A DNA stretch of 10,000 nucleotides. It comes from Desulfomonile sp. GTDB taxonomy: Bacteria > Desulfobacterota > Desulfomonilia > Desulfomonilales > Desulfomonilaceae. Under the pieces are notes generated by a model, which was not told the DNA's origin, ran no database searches, and saw nothing but the letters and a program-made list of their open reading frames with translations. The DNA lies in assembly GCA_020216785.1 (NCBI GenBank), contig JAIWNO010000130.1, positions 1-10,000 on the forward strand. Direction: 5' to 3'. Below are positions 1 through 6,631 of this stretch, piece by piece. A program made the position numbers and the translations under genes. Position 1 is the stretch's first letter; the number at the start of each line of letters is the position of its first letter.

Positions 1-35
1 CCGGCACAAATGAAGGATCAAAACGGACGGACCAC

Positions 36-215
36 ATGACAAGATCCAACACGGAAGCAGTCTCGGCTTCATCTATCCAGGCCCCACCCAAACCATACGG
101 GGAACTCCGGGACGACCCCCGTTACGGCGAGCTCAAGAGCCTCATCGAGAGCCTTCCACCCGATAAGCTGGAAAAGTTGAAGAATTATATCAAGCGACGT
201 CTTGCCGCACGGTGA
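36..215 (+). CDS. Small hypothetical protein, 59 aa
   Basis: The ORF runs from ATG 36 to TGA 213-215 and was read directly from the sequence. The product has a Ser/Pro-rich N-terminal third and a charged C-terminal half likely to be helical (LIESLPPDKLEKLKNYIKRR). It has no signal peptide or membrane segment. Its ATG overlaps by 4 bases (ATGA) the TGA at 37-39 of a frame that is open from the left window edge, which would suit translational coupling to an upstream gene. The same frame is also open upstream of the ATG to the window edge, so a longer protein is possible. There is no good Shine-Dalgarno. I do not recognise the family. The reading frame is intact but short, so it could be spurious. 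Confidence 0.45.
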   Translation: MTRSNTEAVSASSIQAPPKPYGELRDDPRYGELKSLIESLPPDKLEKLKNYIKRRLAAR

Positions 216-416
216 CCTCCACAAGTCTCCATTATTTGCTGAAGGCGGCGGCGGGCCGACCATTTCTTGGCCCTGCATAACCGAACGGGCTGCAGTCCCG
301 GCCTGCCCACAAAACCACCCTTCGCGTAACATTTCTTTTCTCCCTGCGAATCCATTTCCAGACAACGGGCCGGATGTCCTACCGAGCCCTGTCCATCTTC
401 TCTGGAGGATTTCGCC

Positions 417-2867
417 ATGGGATCGAACCTCACTCTCCTGAAGGCAGCCATTTTCGCCGCTGCAGCTCTTGCCGTCTCACTGCCGGGAATCAGCCCCGGC
501 GCCGCGCTCGGTCAAGGCTCGCTCACCATCATTCAACCGGATGGAAGCCCCGGAGCGGAATGCGCTCTTGAGCACACATCCGTCAACGGCGAGGTGTCCG
601 GATTTATCGCGAGGGTCTCGGTCACCCAGCTCTTTCATAATTCCAGTGACAAGAAGATTGAGGCTGTTTACACATTCCCGCTGTCCGCGGACGCGGCCGT
701 GGATGACATGCTCATGCGGGTCGGGGACAGGGAGATCCGTGGGGTCATCAAACCGCGGGATGAGGCTCGGGCCATCTATGAGCGCGCGGTTCAACGCGGT
801 CATGTGGCGTCGCTGCTCGACCAGGAGCGGCCGAACATCTTCACTCAGTCGGTGGCCAATATCATGCCCGGTCAGAAGGTCGAGATCACCATCAAGTACG
901 TCGAAACATTGCCTTACGATGACGGCGCATTCCAGTTCGTCTTCCCTCTGGTAGTCGGGCCGCGTTTCATTCCCGGGCAGCCGGTCGGACAAAGCGGTAC
1001 AGGCTGGGCATCTGACACAACCATCGTTCCCGACGCAAGTCGTATTACGCCGCCTGTAACCCCCGAGGGCTCCCGCGCGGGCCATGACATCGATCTGACT
1101 GTCTCGATCGACGCGGGCGTCCCGATCTCCAACATCTCTTCCCGGCTCCACGAGGTTGATGTTCGGCAGGACGTCGCGCACCGCGCGGTGGTTTCGCTCA
1201 AGAATAAAAAAGAAATCCCCAACCGCGACTTCGTGCTCCGGTATGACGTGGCCGGCGATGAGATTCGATCGGGCGTACTCACGCACAAACAGGGCAAGGA
1301 CGGTTATGCGATGATCATCGTGATCCCGCCCAAAAGGCCAAAGCCGGCACAGATCGCGGGGAAAGAGATGATATTTGTCATCGACTGCTCGGGCTCGCAA
1401 ATGGGCTGGCCGCTGGAAAAAGCCAAGGAGACCATGCGCTATTTCATTGATCACATGAACCCGTGCGATACATTCAATATTGTCGACTTCAACGTGGGAG
1501 CGCGCATGCTTTTTTCCGAACCGAAGCCAAACACGCCGGAGAATCGGACTAAGGCTTTGGAATATCTCAAATCCCTGCAAGCACGAGGCGGAACATGGAT
1601 GGGGCCCGCTGTGGAGACTGTGGCGAAGACCAAGCCTCCCAAGAATCGGCTGCGGATCGTCACCTTCATGACCGATGGGTACGTGGGAAACGACTTCGAA
1701 ATCATCGCCTTGGTCAAGCAACTGCGTGGTAAGAGCCGATGGTTTCCCTTCGGCACGGGCAATTCAGTGAACCGGTTCCTGTTGGATACTATGGCCAAGG
1801 CGGGCGGAGGCGAAGTCGAGTACGTCCTGCTCAATAGCTCAGCAGAAGAAGCAGCGCGGCGGTTCTATGAACGCATCGCCGCGCCGGTACTCACGGATGT
1901 CTCAATATTCACCGAAGGAATTTCGCTGCAGGATGTCTTTCCCGCCCAGATCTCCGACCTTTGGTCACGCAGGCCTTTGATGTTCAAAACGCGCTATTCC
2001 TTGCCGGGGATCGGAAAAGTGGTCGTCAGCGGCTTCACGGGCGGTAAGCCGTACCGGCAATCCCTTGATGTGACTCTTCCCGACGCGGAAGCGCGCAATG
2101 ACGCGATTGCGAGTCTCTGGGCCAGGGCCAAAGTGGATATGCTCATGGAGCAGGACTTCATGGGAATCCAACGCGGCGCTCCGAAGCCGGAAGTCAAAGA
2201 TGAGATCGTGCGCATCGCGCTGGCTCATCGCCTAATGACACAATTCACCAGTTTTGTGGCTGTAGAGGAGGCCGTGGTCACGGTCGACGGCAAGCCGGTC
2301 AAGGTAACGATCCCAGTGGAAATGGCCGACGGAGTGAGCCGGGAGGGGACCTTCGGCGAAGCCGACGCGATGAAAAGTCAGACCCGCATGGCTCCCGAAT
2401 CAGCTCCTGTCCCCCAGGCCGCCAAACCGGGGGTCCCGCCGGCCTTCGCCCGCGGCGTGGCGGACACCGTACGAAGTTTCAGACTTATGAAGGCGACGGG
2501 AGGACAAATAAAAGCCGAAGGGGCGGAGGCCGGCGGATCGCCCTTATCTCGCGACGACGTCCGCACGCCTGCCGATGATCTGCACAAGCTTTCTTCAGAA
2601 CTGCGCGCTCTCGTCGAGCCCGACGGCGCTCAAATGCCGGCAACGAAGAATTCACCTGCCGCTGAGGACGGCAAGGTCAAGATCCGGATCGTATTGTCCG
2701 ACCGCTCAGACGAGGTGATACGGTCCCTGGAGGCCCTGGAAGTCAGGGTGCTTTACCAAGCGACCGCGGGGAAAACGGTAGCCGCTTTGGCCCCTGTGGA
2801 CAAGCTCCGTGAGCTGGTAAAGCTCAAGCAGGTGATCTTCGTGCAGTTGCTCGTTCAGGAACCTTAA
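417..2867 (+). CDS. Secreted VIT and von Willebrand factor A domain protein
   Basis: The product is 816 aa. ATG 417 sits 8 nt after GGAGG (404-408). Residues 1-33 look like a signal peptide (hydrophobic core, then Ala/Gly-rich with cleavage near GAALG), so it probably acts outside the cytoplasmic membrane. Residues about 38-165 match a VIT (inter-alpha-trypsin) domain, including the typical EAVYTFPLS and RGVIKPRDEAR stretches. Residues about 315-475 form a vWA domain with a complete MIDAS: D323-x-S325-x-S327, T393 and D420 in MTDG. It should bind a divalent metal and a protein ligand. A Pro/Ala-rich linker (about 650-740) leads to a small C-terminal alpha/beta module (755-816). Many bacterial VIT-vWA proteins are sortase targets, but this one ends in QEP with no LPxTG, membrane anchor or arginine tail, so it is probably released or held by partners. 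The domain call is firm; the ligand is unknown. Confidence 0.92.
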   Translation: MGSNLTLLKAAIFAAAALAVSLPGISPGAALGQGSLTIIQPDGSPGAECALEHTSVNGEVSGFIARVSVTQLFHNSSDKKIEAVYTFPLSADAAVDDMLMRVGDREIRGVIKPRDEARAIYERAVQRGHVASLLDQERPNIFTQSVANIMPGQKVEITIKYVETLPYDDGAFQFVFPLVVGPRFIPGQPVGQSGTGWASDTTIVPDASRITPPVTPEGSRAGHDIDLTVSIDAGVPISNISSRLHEVDVRQDVAHRAVVSLKNKKEIPNRDFVLRYDVAGDEIRSGVLTHKQGKDGYAMIIVIPPKRPKPAQIAGKEMIFVIDCSGSQMGWPLEKAKETMRYFIDHMNPCDTFNIVDFNVGARMLFSEPKPNTPENRTKALEYLKSLQARGGTWMGPAVETVAKTKPPKNRLRIVTFMTDGYVGNDFEIIALVKQLRGKSRWFPFGTGNSVNRFLLDTMAKAGGGEVEYVLLNSSAEEAARRFYERIAAPVLTDVSIFTEGISLQDVFPAQISDLWSRRPLMFKTRYSLPGIGKVVVSGFTGGKPYRQSLDVTLPDAEARNDAIASLWARAKVDMLMEQDFMGIQRGAPKPEVKDEIVRIALAHRLMTQFTSFVAVEEAVVTVDGKPVKVTIPVEMADGVSREGTFGEADAMKSQTRMAPESAPVPQAAKPGVPPAFARGVADTVRSFRLMKATGGQIKAEGAEAGGSPLSRDDVRTPADDLHKLSSELRALVEPDGAQMPATKNSPAAEDGKVKIRIVLSDRSDEVIRSLEALEVRVLYQATAGKTVAALAPVDKLRELVKLKQVIFVQLLVQEP

Positions 2868-2882
2868 GGCGTGACGAACGAA

Positions 2883-2918
2883 ACGGCCGGAAGGATGCCG
2901 TCCTCTCCGGCCGTCTTT
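2883..2918. terminator. Bidirectional hairpin terminator between convergent genes
   Basis: ACGGCCGG (2883-2890) pairs with CCGGCCGT (2907-2914). An inner GGA/TCC helix closes a small loop, and CTTT follows on the + strand. On the minus strand the same hairpin is followed by TTCGTT. It lies 16 nt after the VIT/vWA stop and downstream of the acidic small gene transcribed the other way, so it can serve both. The U-tracts are short, so efficiency is uncertain. Confidence 0.65.
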
Positions 2919-3033
2919 CATATTATGGTATGTATAAGGAGGATTGAGGGTTCGTGCTGGATCTGCGCTCCGGGGAATGGGTCAACCATCGGGGATCCAC
3001 TGCCGGGACGCTGCGATTGTCAGCCGATGATGA

Positions 3034-3207
3034 TTAATAGTCGTCGAAGTCCAGTCCCAAATCGTCTTCAGCGAAATCGTCGATCTCGTCGCACAGGAAG
3101 TCGATGGACCTGCCATCGAGAGGGTCCTCGAAGTCAGCGAGGGCTTCCGCCAGGGATTCTTCTTGGAGTCGGCCGAGGTAGTAATCGATATTGTGGGAAT
3201 GAGGCAT
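3034..3207 (-). CDS. Very acidic small protein, 57 aa, unknown function
   Basis: ATG (3207-3205) follows a good GGGAGGA Shine-Dalgarno with about 6 nt spacing. I prefer it to the in-frame ATG at 3270, which has no ribosome site and lies upstream of the predicted transcript start. The product has 19 Asp/Glu, only two Arg and no Lys, so it is strongly negative. The acidity is concentrated in the last 25 residues (DEIDDFAEDD, then GLDFDDY). The first half is predicted helical (LGRLQEESLAEALADFED). It has one Cys and no signal peptide. A near-consensus sigma-70 promoter lies just upstream and a terminator downstream, so this is a real single-gene unit. I do not recognise the family. Acidic mini-proteins of this kind can be DNA mimics, inhibitors or metal buffers, but nothing here chooses among these. 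Confidence 0.72.
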   Translation of the reverse strand: MPHSHNIDYYLGRLQEESLAEALADFEDPLDGRSIDFLCDEIDDFAEDDLGLDFDDY

Positions 3208-3255
3208 GTGGATTCCTCCCGGATGTAGGAGCTGCGTTGCCGTGCAACTGAAATT

Positions 3256-3284
3256 ACTAAAGCATACCAACTAGCTATTGTCAA
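3256..3284 (-). promoter_or_regulatory. Sigma-70 promoter of the acidic small protein
   Basis: On the minus strand there is a perfect TTGACA (complement of 3279-3284), a 17-nt spacer, and an extended -10 TGC-TTTAGT (complement of 3256-3261). Transcription would begin near 3249, giving a leader of about 40 nt that contains the GGGAGGA ribosome site. A short palindrome (TACTT-A-AAGTA, 3285-3295) abuts the -35, and a related TTACTAAAG lies over the -10, which might be operator half-sites. Confidence 0.72.
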
Positions 3285-3311
3285 TACTTAAAGTAATAGA
3301 TGAGGTATAAA

Positions 3312-3580
3312 GTCACCCTCCCGTGGAAAAGTGCAGCTTCAAACCTTCTCTTCCTAAAGAGGGTCGGCGCAACGCCTACAACACCGGGTTGGGAAACGTC
3401 AGGCAGAGTGGGGAGACCGGCTCTCGTCGCGCAGAAGGTGGGATGACGAGGTATTTAGGACTACACGTGGGCTACAGCGCGCTGGGATCCAAGGTGCTTT
3501 CAAACGGGTGGTATCAACGAAGATTGGCAGGGGCCGACCCTGGTGTCGGCCCGGCTTCCGGCCGCACACGCGGGTGCGCC
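3312..3580 (+). ncRNA. Candidate structured RNA, HEARO / omega-RNA-like (IscB family), apparently orphan
   Basis: No convincing protein is encoded here, but the + strand folds well. GTCA-CCC (3312-3318) pairs with GGG-a-TGAC (3440-3447). Immediately inside, ACCTTCT (3343-3349) pairs with AGAAGGT (3433-3439), so 3433-3447 is one continuous 14-bp strand with a 24-nt insert on the other side. Inside lie the hairpin GGCG-CAA-CGCC (3366-3376) and the unpaired-looking TTGGGAAACGTCAGGCAG. The 3' part carries GGGCCGAC/GTCGGCCC (3531-3552) and CGCAC/GTGCG (3563-3578). The composition, size and following IscB-like codons resemble HEARO RNAs, the guide-carrying RNAs of IscB transposon-encoded nucleases. 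In that family the guide lies just 5' of the scaffold, which would be about 3296-3311. The fold is read from the sequence; the family name is from memory and unverified. No nuclease gene is in the window. The exact ends are uncertain. Confidence 0.5.
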
Positions 3581-3611
3581 CATCAAAGGCCATGTCTCAG
3601 TTCTGGATAAC
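3543..3611 (+). pseudogene. Possible vestige of an IscB N-terminus
   Basis: In one frame (in-frame GTG at 3543) the sequence right after the structured RNA reads APIKGHVSVLDN (3576-3611). IscB proteins typically start with a strand like VFVLD followed by K/N-x-PLxPxHPARAR, directly downstream of their HEARO RNA. Here the similarity stops after LDN, and the frame runs antisense into the carbonic anhydrase gene, so no RuvC or HNH domain can be encoded. If real, it is the left end of a deleted iscB. The match is only about six to eight residues and could be chance; its position next to the RNA is the main support. Confidence 0.3.
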
Positions 3612-3620
3612 GCATTAGTA

Positions 3621-4148
3621 TCAATCGTCAATCGGCCGCACGAATTCGTCGAACAGCCGCGCGTACTCGTGGTAGTGTCGGTAGTTAAGTCCTTGGTATG
3701 ATTTCTCTTCTTCGGTGACGTCCCGAATGGGGCGCGCAGGGACGCCCACGGCTACGCGGCCTGCCGGGATGACGGTACCGGGTGCTACCACAGCCCCTGC
3801 TGCAACGGTTGCGCCTTCCTCGACGACCGCTGCGTCGAGCACCAACGCGCCGATGCCGACAAGCGCGCCGTCCATGATCGTGCAGCCATGCAGCACGGCG
3901 CGATGCCCAATGATGACGCGGTCTCCAATGACGAGAGGATGTCGTCCGCCTGTCACATGGAGCGTGCAGTGGTCCTGGATGTTGGTCATGGAGCCGATCT
4001 TGATGAAGTGCACGTCCCCCCTGGCCACGGTATAGAACCAGAGGTTGCTGCCCTCGCCGATCTCGACGTCGCCCAGCACGATTGCGCCCGGCGCGATGAA
4101 GACGTTCCTGCCGATTCGGGGTCGTATCCCCTTGTATTCGTACAGCAT
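3621..4148 (-). CDS. Gamma-class carbonic anhydrase-like hexapeptide protein (YrdA/CamH type)
   Basis: The product is 175 aa. ATG (4148-4146) follows AGGAG (complement of 4153-4157) with a slightly short 4-nt gap. Residues about 10-140 are hexapeptide repeats forming a left-handed beta helix, and a C-terminal helix ends the protein, as in the short gamma-CA family. Zinc ligands are visible: H64 (in TLHV), H82 and H87 (GHRAVLHGC), with the 5-residue spacing of the family. R43 and D45 (RGD) and Q58-D59 complete the usual active site at the trimer interface. It probably hydrates CO2 reversibly, but many short homologues have weak or no measured activity, and some proteins of this fold are acyltransferases. 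It lies 92 nt downstream of the methyltransferase gene on the same strand. Confidence 0.88.
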   Translation of the reverse strand: MLYEYKGIRPRIGRNVFIAPGAIVLGDVEIGEGSNLWFYTVARGDVHFIKIGSMTNIQDHCTLHVTGGRHPLVIGDRVIIGHRAVLHGCTIMDGALVGIGALVLDAAVVEEGATVAAGAVVAPGTVIPAGRVAVGVPARPIRDVTEEEKSYQGLNYRHYHEYARLFDEFVRPIDD

Positions 4149-4206
4149 GACACTCCTATCGTAGCGCTGTCCTGAAAAGGTCCCGGCGATTCACTATCAC
4201 TATGTT

Positions 4207-4224
4207 GCCGAAGCTCGTTTCGGC
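4207..4224 (-). other. Short hairpin downstream of the methyltransferase gene
   Basis: GCCGAA (4207-4212) and TTCGGC (4219-4224) form a 6-bp stem with a 6-nt loop, 17 nt past the methyltransferase stop. No T-run follows on either strand, so it is not a classic intrinsic terminator. It may protect or separate the two messages. Confidence 0.3.
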
Positions 4225-4240
4225 TTCCCCGTCCGGCGGC

Positions 4241-5056
4241 TTAAACGGCCGAGCGGCCGCCAAGCACGTCGCGTTTGGTCGGATCGGGGCCCGCTTTTCG
4301 GCCCACAACCATGATGTCCGCCGCCAGTTGCGGAAATCGCGACACGAGGGACTTGGTGATTGCATAGTACCAACGGTAGTCCTCCAGTCGAGTCATGGCG
4401 CGGATTCGATTCCGAAAGATCCGGAATCCTGTAACGTCAATGATCTCGAATCGCGCGGACCGGACTTCCTCTACAAGCGACCGCAAGGAATAGTACGTAA
4501 TGCGGCACGCACGCGTCGCATTTTTCCAGTCCGTCTGGCGATCCCAAGACACGGATCGTCGCTCCTGGTGGAGCGACCTGAGCCGGCGCCGAGCACCGGC
4601 TAATACCTTTGGGAGCCAAGTAATGGGATTGTAGACGAACAACACGCCGTTTGCCTTCAGCACCTGATGAAACTGTCCGAGAAGCTCTGCTGCGTTGGGG
4701 AGGTACATGAGCACCTCGTTGCACAAAACCGCATCAAAAGAGCTGTCTTTGAACGGTAGTCCGTCGACGAGATTCACCTGGAATAATCCGGCGTAGACGC
4801 GCTTTTCAGCGGCCTGCACGAGCTGATACTCCCACAGGTCCAGCCCGAACCACTTCACATCACCCGGCAAATCGCAAAAGCCGGCGATATTGCCGGGGCC
4901 GCATCCGACATCGAGGATCGCCATTCCCTCACTGCGGCGGGCGCGCTCGTTTTCCAGGGAGCGCGCCAGGTACGGGAAATGTGCGAATTTGAGGCGGTAC
5001 CGGACCGTATCCTTAATCTTCCCGAAAGCGAGTCTTGTCGGAGCATTCTTACTCAT
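4241..5056 (-). CDS. Class I SAM-dependent methyltransferase
   Basis: The product is 271 aa from ATG (5056-5054), which has GAGG 5 nt upstream. A GTG directly before it adds one residue but leaves only 2 nt to the GAGG. Using the ATG numbering, motif I is ILDVGCGPGN (residues 47-56), the acidic ribose-binding residue is in FGLDLW (D73), and the post-core DGLPFKDSSFDAVLCNEVLMYLP (split here as DGLPFKDSSFDA and VLCNEVLMYLP, about 98-120) is the usual Methyltransf_11 pattern. Residues about 122-145 (LLGQFHQVLKANGVLFVYNP) complete the core. The long C-terminal region (150-250) rich in Arg, Trp and Tyr is probably the substrate cap. The substrate cannot be told; small molecules, lipids or sugars are all possible, and nearby rfbD hints only weakly at glycans. 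No membrane segment is seen. Confidence 0.85.
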   Translation of the reverse strand: MSKNAPTRLAFGKIKDTVRYRLKFAHFPYLARSLENERARRSEGMAILDVGCGPGNIAGFCDLPGDVKWFGLDLWEYQLVQAAEKRVYAGLFQVNLVDGLPFKDSSFDAVLCNEVLMYLPNAAELLGQFHQVLKANGVLFVYNPITWLPKVLAGARRRLRSLHQERRSVSWDRQTDWKNATRACRITYYSLRSLVEEVRSARFEIIDVTGFRIFRNRIRAMTRLEDYRWYYAITKSLVSRFPQLAADIMVVGRKAGPDPTKRDVLGGRSAV

Positions 5057-5100
5057 CACGGCCTCGCGATCCTACCGCTTCTATTCGAACATTGTGAGCG

Positions 5101-5124
5101 CGAAAAGATCGGGATCACGCCCGA
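5101..5124 (-). terminator. Weak intrinsic terminator after the GNAT-EVE gene
   Basis: On the minus strand TCGGG (5124-5120), a 6-nt loop and CCCGA (5113-5109) form a 5-bp GC-rich stem followed by TCTTTTCG. It lies 40 nt after the stop of the GNAT gene and about 45 nt before the methyltransferase start. The stem is short, so read-through into the methyltransferase is likely. Confidence 0.35.
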
Positions 5125-5163
5125 CCACTGATAGCACGAATTCCAATGGGGCCCAAAGGGGGT

Positions 5164-6375
5164 TCAGGGAATGCGGTCGCCTTCGCGGACAATCGCCTCA
5201 AAGAGCGAAGCCGACACCGACCGCATGCGCTGCGGATTAAATGCGGCGTCGAAAGTGCGGATCTTTTCCAGTGATACGGGCGAGCGCAGGGGTCGATACC
5301 ACTGAAACCGCACCGCAAGCGCCTTGCCGCAGCGCTGCTTGTGGTTGGTCGGTTCCAGGGGGTCTTCGTCGGAGGGGCGCTCCAACACCGGGGGGTTCTG
5401 TGGTGCGCCTTTCTGCTCGTAGACACTGGAGTCCTCCACCCGCGCCACCCCCACAGCCCCGATCCTTCCCACGTAGAAAAGAACAGACAGCCCCTTTCGC
5501 AGCGATTTGGGGCCCGGAGGTTGGCTGTACGCCACAGCGTTGAGATTGATTATCCTCGGCGAGGCCTCTCCCGCGTCAAACAGGCTATTCTGGTGGTGAT
5601 TGTGTGCAGCGGGCAAACTGATCAGGTTTTCCGCGGTCTTTTTGTCGAGCGCCAGGAGCAGAGGGCGTTCGTTCCGCGAATGAACCCGGAGGGGATAAAA
5701 CAATGTCTCCAGTTCATTTGGTTGGAGCACCCGCGCGGGGGGGTGCATGATGATGTCGCTCCCGCTCTTGGTAATCTTGTGCCAAGGGCTGAAAATAAAA
5801 GGAAGAAGGTATTCGTCCCTGACCCGGTACCGGAAGCCTGTACCCTCCTGCTGCACGTCATATCCAAGCGAAATCATGAATTCCCGGAGGAATGGCAGCA
5901 CCTCACTCTGCGGAATCACTCGATAAAGGAAGTGTTTGGCGAGCGTGATGCGAGGCTTCTCATCGCAGCCGCATGATATTCCTTCGAAAAGGAACCCGCA
6001 CGTGCGCATGGCAGCCGTTAACGTAGGGGGAAGTCCTTCAGGCAGGCAAATCGTTGCAGTGGCCACACCCATAGCACTCCATCGTACGATTTCCTCTTGG
6101 AGCAGCCTAGCAGCCGCGCCGGATTTGAGCGCCTCCTCCGTAGAGGCGAGCGCAGCGATGGCAACCTTGGCCGGCCTTTCCAACTGCCATACGCATACCG
6201 CGAGGACCGAGCCCGCGCATTCAAGGATCGTGCACTGGGGCCGCACGCTGGTTGCCTGCGAAAGAAGGGCCTCCACTTCGCGAAGCGACGGGTCGCGAGA
6301 TGTCCACTGCCTCAAAATCTCACGAACCTGCGGAATATCCTTGCTTGACGCCGGCCTGAGTACCAACGCGGTCAT
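5164..6375 (-). CDS. GNAT acetyltransferase fused to a C-terminal EVE/ASCH (PUA-like) domain
   Basis: The product is 403 aa from ATG (6375-6373). The frame stays open much further upstream, but that part overlaps rfbD antisense and lies above the predicted promoter. The start has only a weak AAGG. Residues 1-150 look like a GNAT fold: the opening LRPASSKDIPQVREIL is the typical beta1-alpha1, and LKSGAAARLLQEEI (83-96) sits where the acetyl-CoA pyrophosphate loop belongs, although its Q/RxxGxG/A motif is degenerate. Residues 150-270 are an unassigned linker domain. Residues about 272-400 resemble EVE/ASCH modules, with KGLSVLFYVGRIGAVGVARVED, then AVRFQWYRPLRSPVSLEKI, and a closing LFEAIV helix. 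PUA-like domains bind RNA or modified bases, so the substrate may be an RNA or a nucleotide-linked target. This is inference. The acetyl acceptor is unknown. Confidence 0.72.
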   Translation of the reverse strand: MTALVLRPASSKDIPQVREILRQWTSRDPSLREVEALLSQATSVRPQCTILECAGSVLAVCVWQLERPAKVAIAALASTEEALKSGAAARLLQEEIVRWSAMGVATATICLPEGLPPTLTAAMRTCGFLFEGISCGCDEKPRITLAKHFLYRVIPQSEVLPFLREFMISLGYDVQQEGTGFRYRVRDEYLLPFIFSPWHKITKSGSDIIMHPPARVLQPNELETLFYPLRVHSRNERPLLLALDKKTAENLISLPAAHNHHQNSLFDAGEASPRIINLNAVAYSQPPGPKSLRKGLSVLFYVGRIGAVGVARVEDSSVYEQKGAPQNPPVLERPSDEDPLEPTNHKQRCGKALAVRFQWYRPLRSPVSLEKIRTFDAAFNPQRMRSVSASLFEAIVREGDRIP

Positions 6376-6483
6376 GGGCCTTGCCTGGTCATGGTAATCA
6401 TCGCGCTTTACCAAAAGAAAGAGGATGAGCCCGAACGTGGCGCTCGCGGTCAAAAACTTGCGTATAGGAACCTGAGCGATCAT

Positions 6484-6512
6484 ATGATATTGAAAAGTAT
6501 TGGTCATTTCAA
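6484..6512 (-). promoter_or_regulatory. Sigma-70 promoter for the GNAT-EVE gene
   Basis: On the minus strand TTGAAA (complement of 6507-6512), a 17-nt spacer and TATCAT (complement of 6484-6489) form a good promoter. Transcription would start near 6477, leaving a leader of about 100 nt before ATG 6375. This placement argues against starting the protein at the upstream in-frame ATGs. Confidence 0.6.
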
Positions 6513-6513
6513 T
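6489..6513. promoter_or_regulatory. Inverted repeat in the divergent control region
   Basis: ATTGAAA (6489-6495) and TTTCAAT (6507-6513) form a 7-bp dyad with an 11-nt centre. One arm is the -35 of the minus-strand promoter and the other lies inside its spacer. On the + strand the left arm could be a -35 (TTGAAA) for rfbD, although only a poor -10 (TAGGTA, 6513-6518) follows at 17 nt. The form suits a dimeric regulator site controlling both genes. It is A/T-rich, so chance cannot be excluded. Confidence 0.4.
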
Positions 6514-6631
6514 AGGTATATGAAAACGACCGCACGCGCGAGCGTGTGTCGACCTTCGGGGCGGGATTTGTCCACGCAAGGAAAAACCGCTTAGAGAAGC
6601 GTATGGATGGACCCACGCCAGAGGAGAATAC

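Noticed and set aside
477..1721. Long open frame of 414 codons antisense to the VIT/vWA gene
   Set aside because: The + strand gene has complete domains and a ribosome site. The antisense product is Arg/His/Asp-rich with no recognisable motif, typical of a shadow frame in GC-rich DNA.
3366..3480. Resemblance to 16S rRNA (GAAGGTGGG-ATGACG, then CTACACGTG-GCTACA, with GCGCAAC before)
   Set aside because: The short matches are in the right order but spacing differs by about 20 nt and the sequence between them does not align. The self-contained fold of this segment explains it better than a decayed rRNA.
3561..3580. Similarity of this hairpin to the REP-like palindrome at 9905-9924 (16 of 20 positions, one compensatory pair change)
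   Set aside because: Both are GC-rich palindromes where such similarity arises easily, and this one is better explained as the 3' hairpin of the structured RNA. A genome-wide repeat count would settle it.
3561..3611. TPP-riboswitch-like words (GGGTGC, CTGGATAAC)
   Set aside because: The order and required CTGAGA and ACCCTT elements are missing, and no thiamine gene follows.
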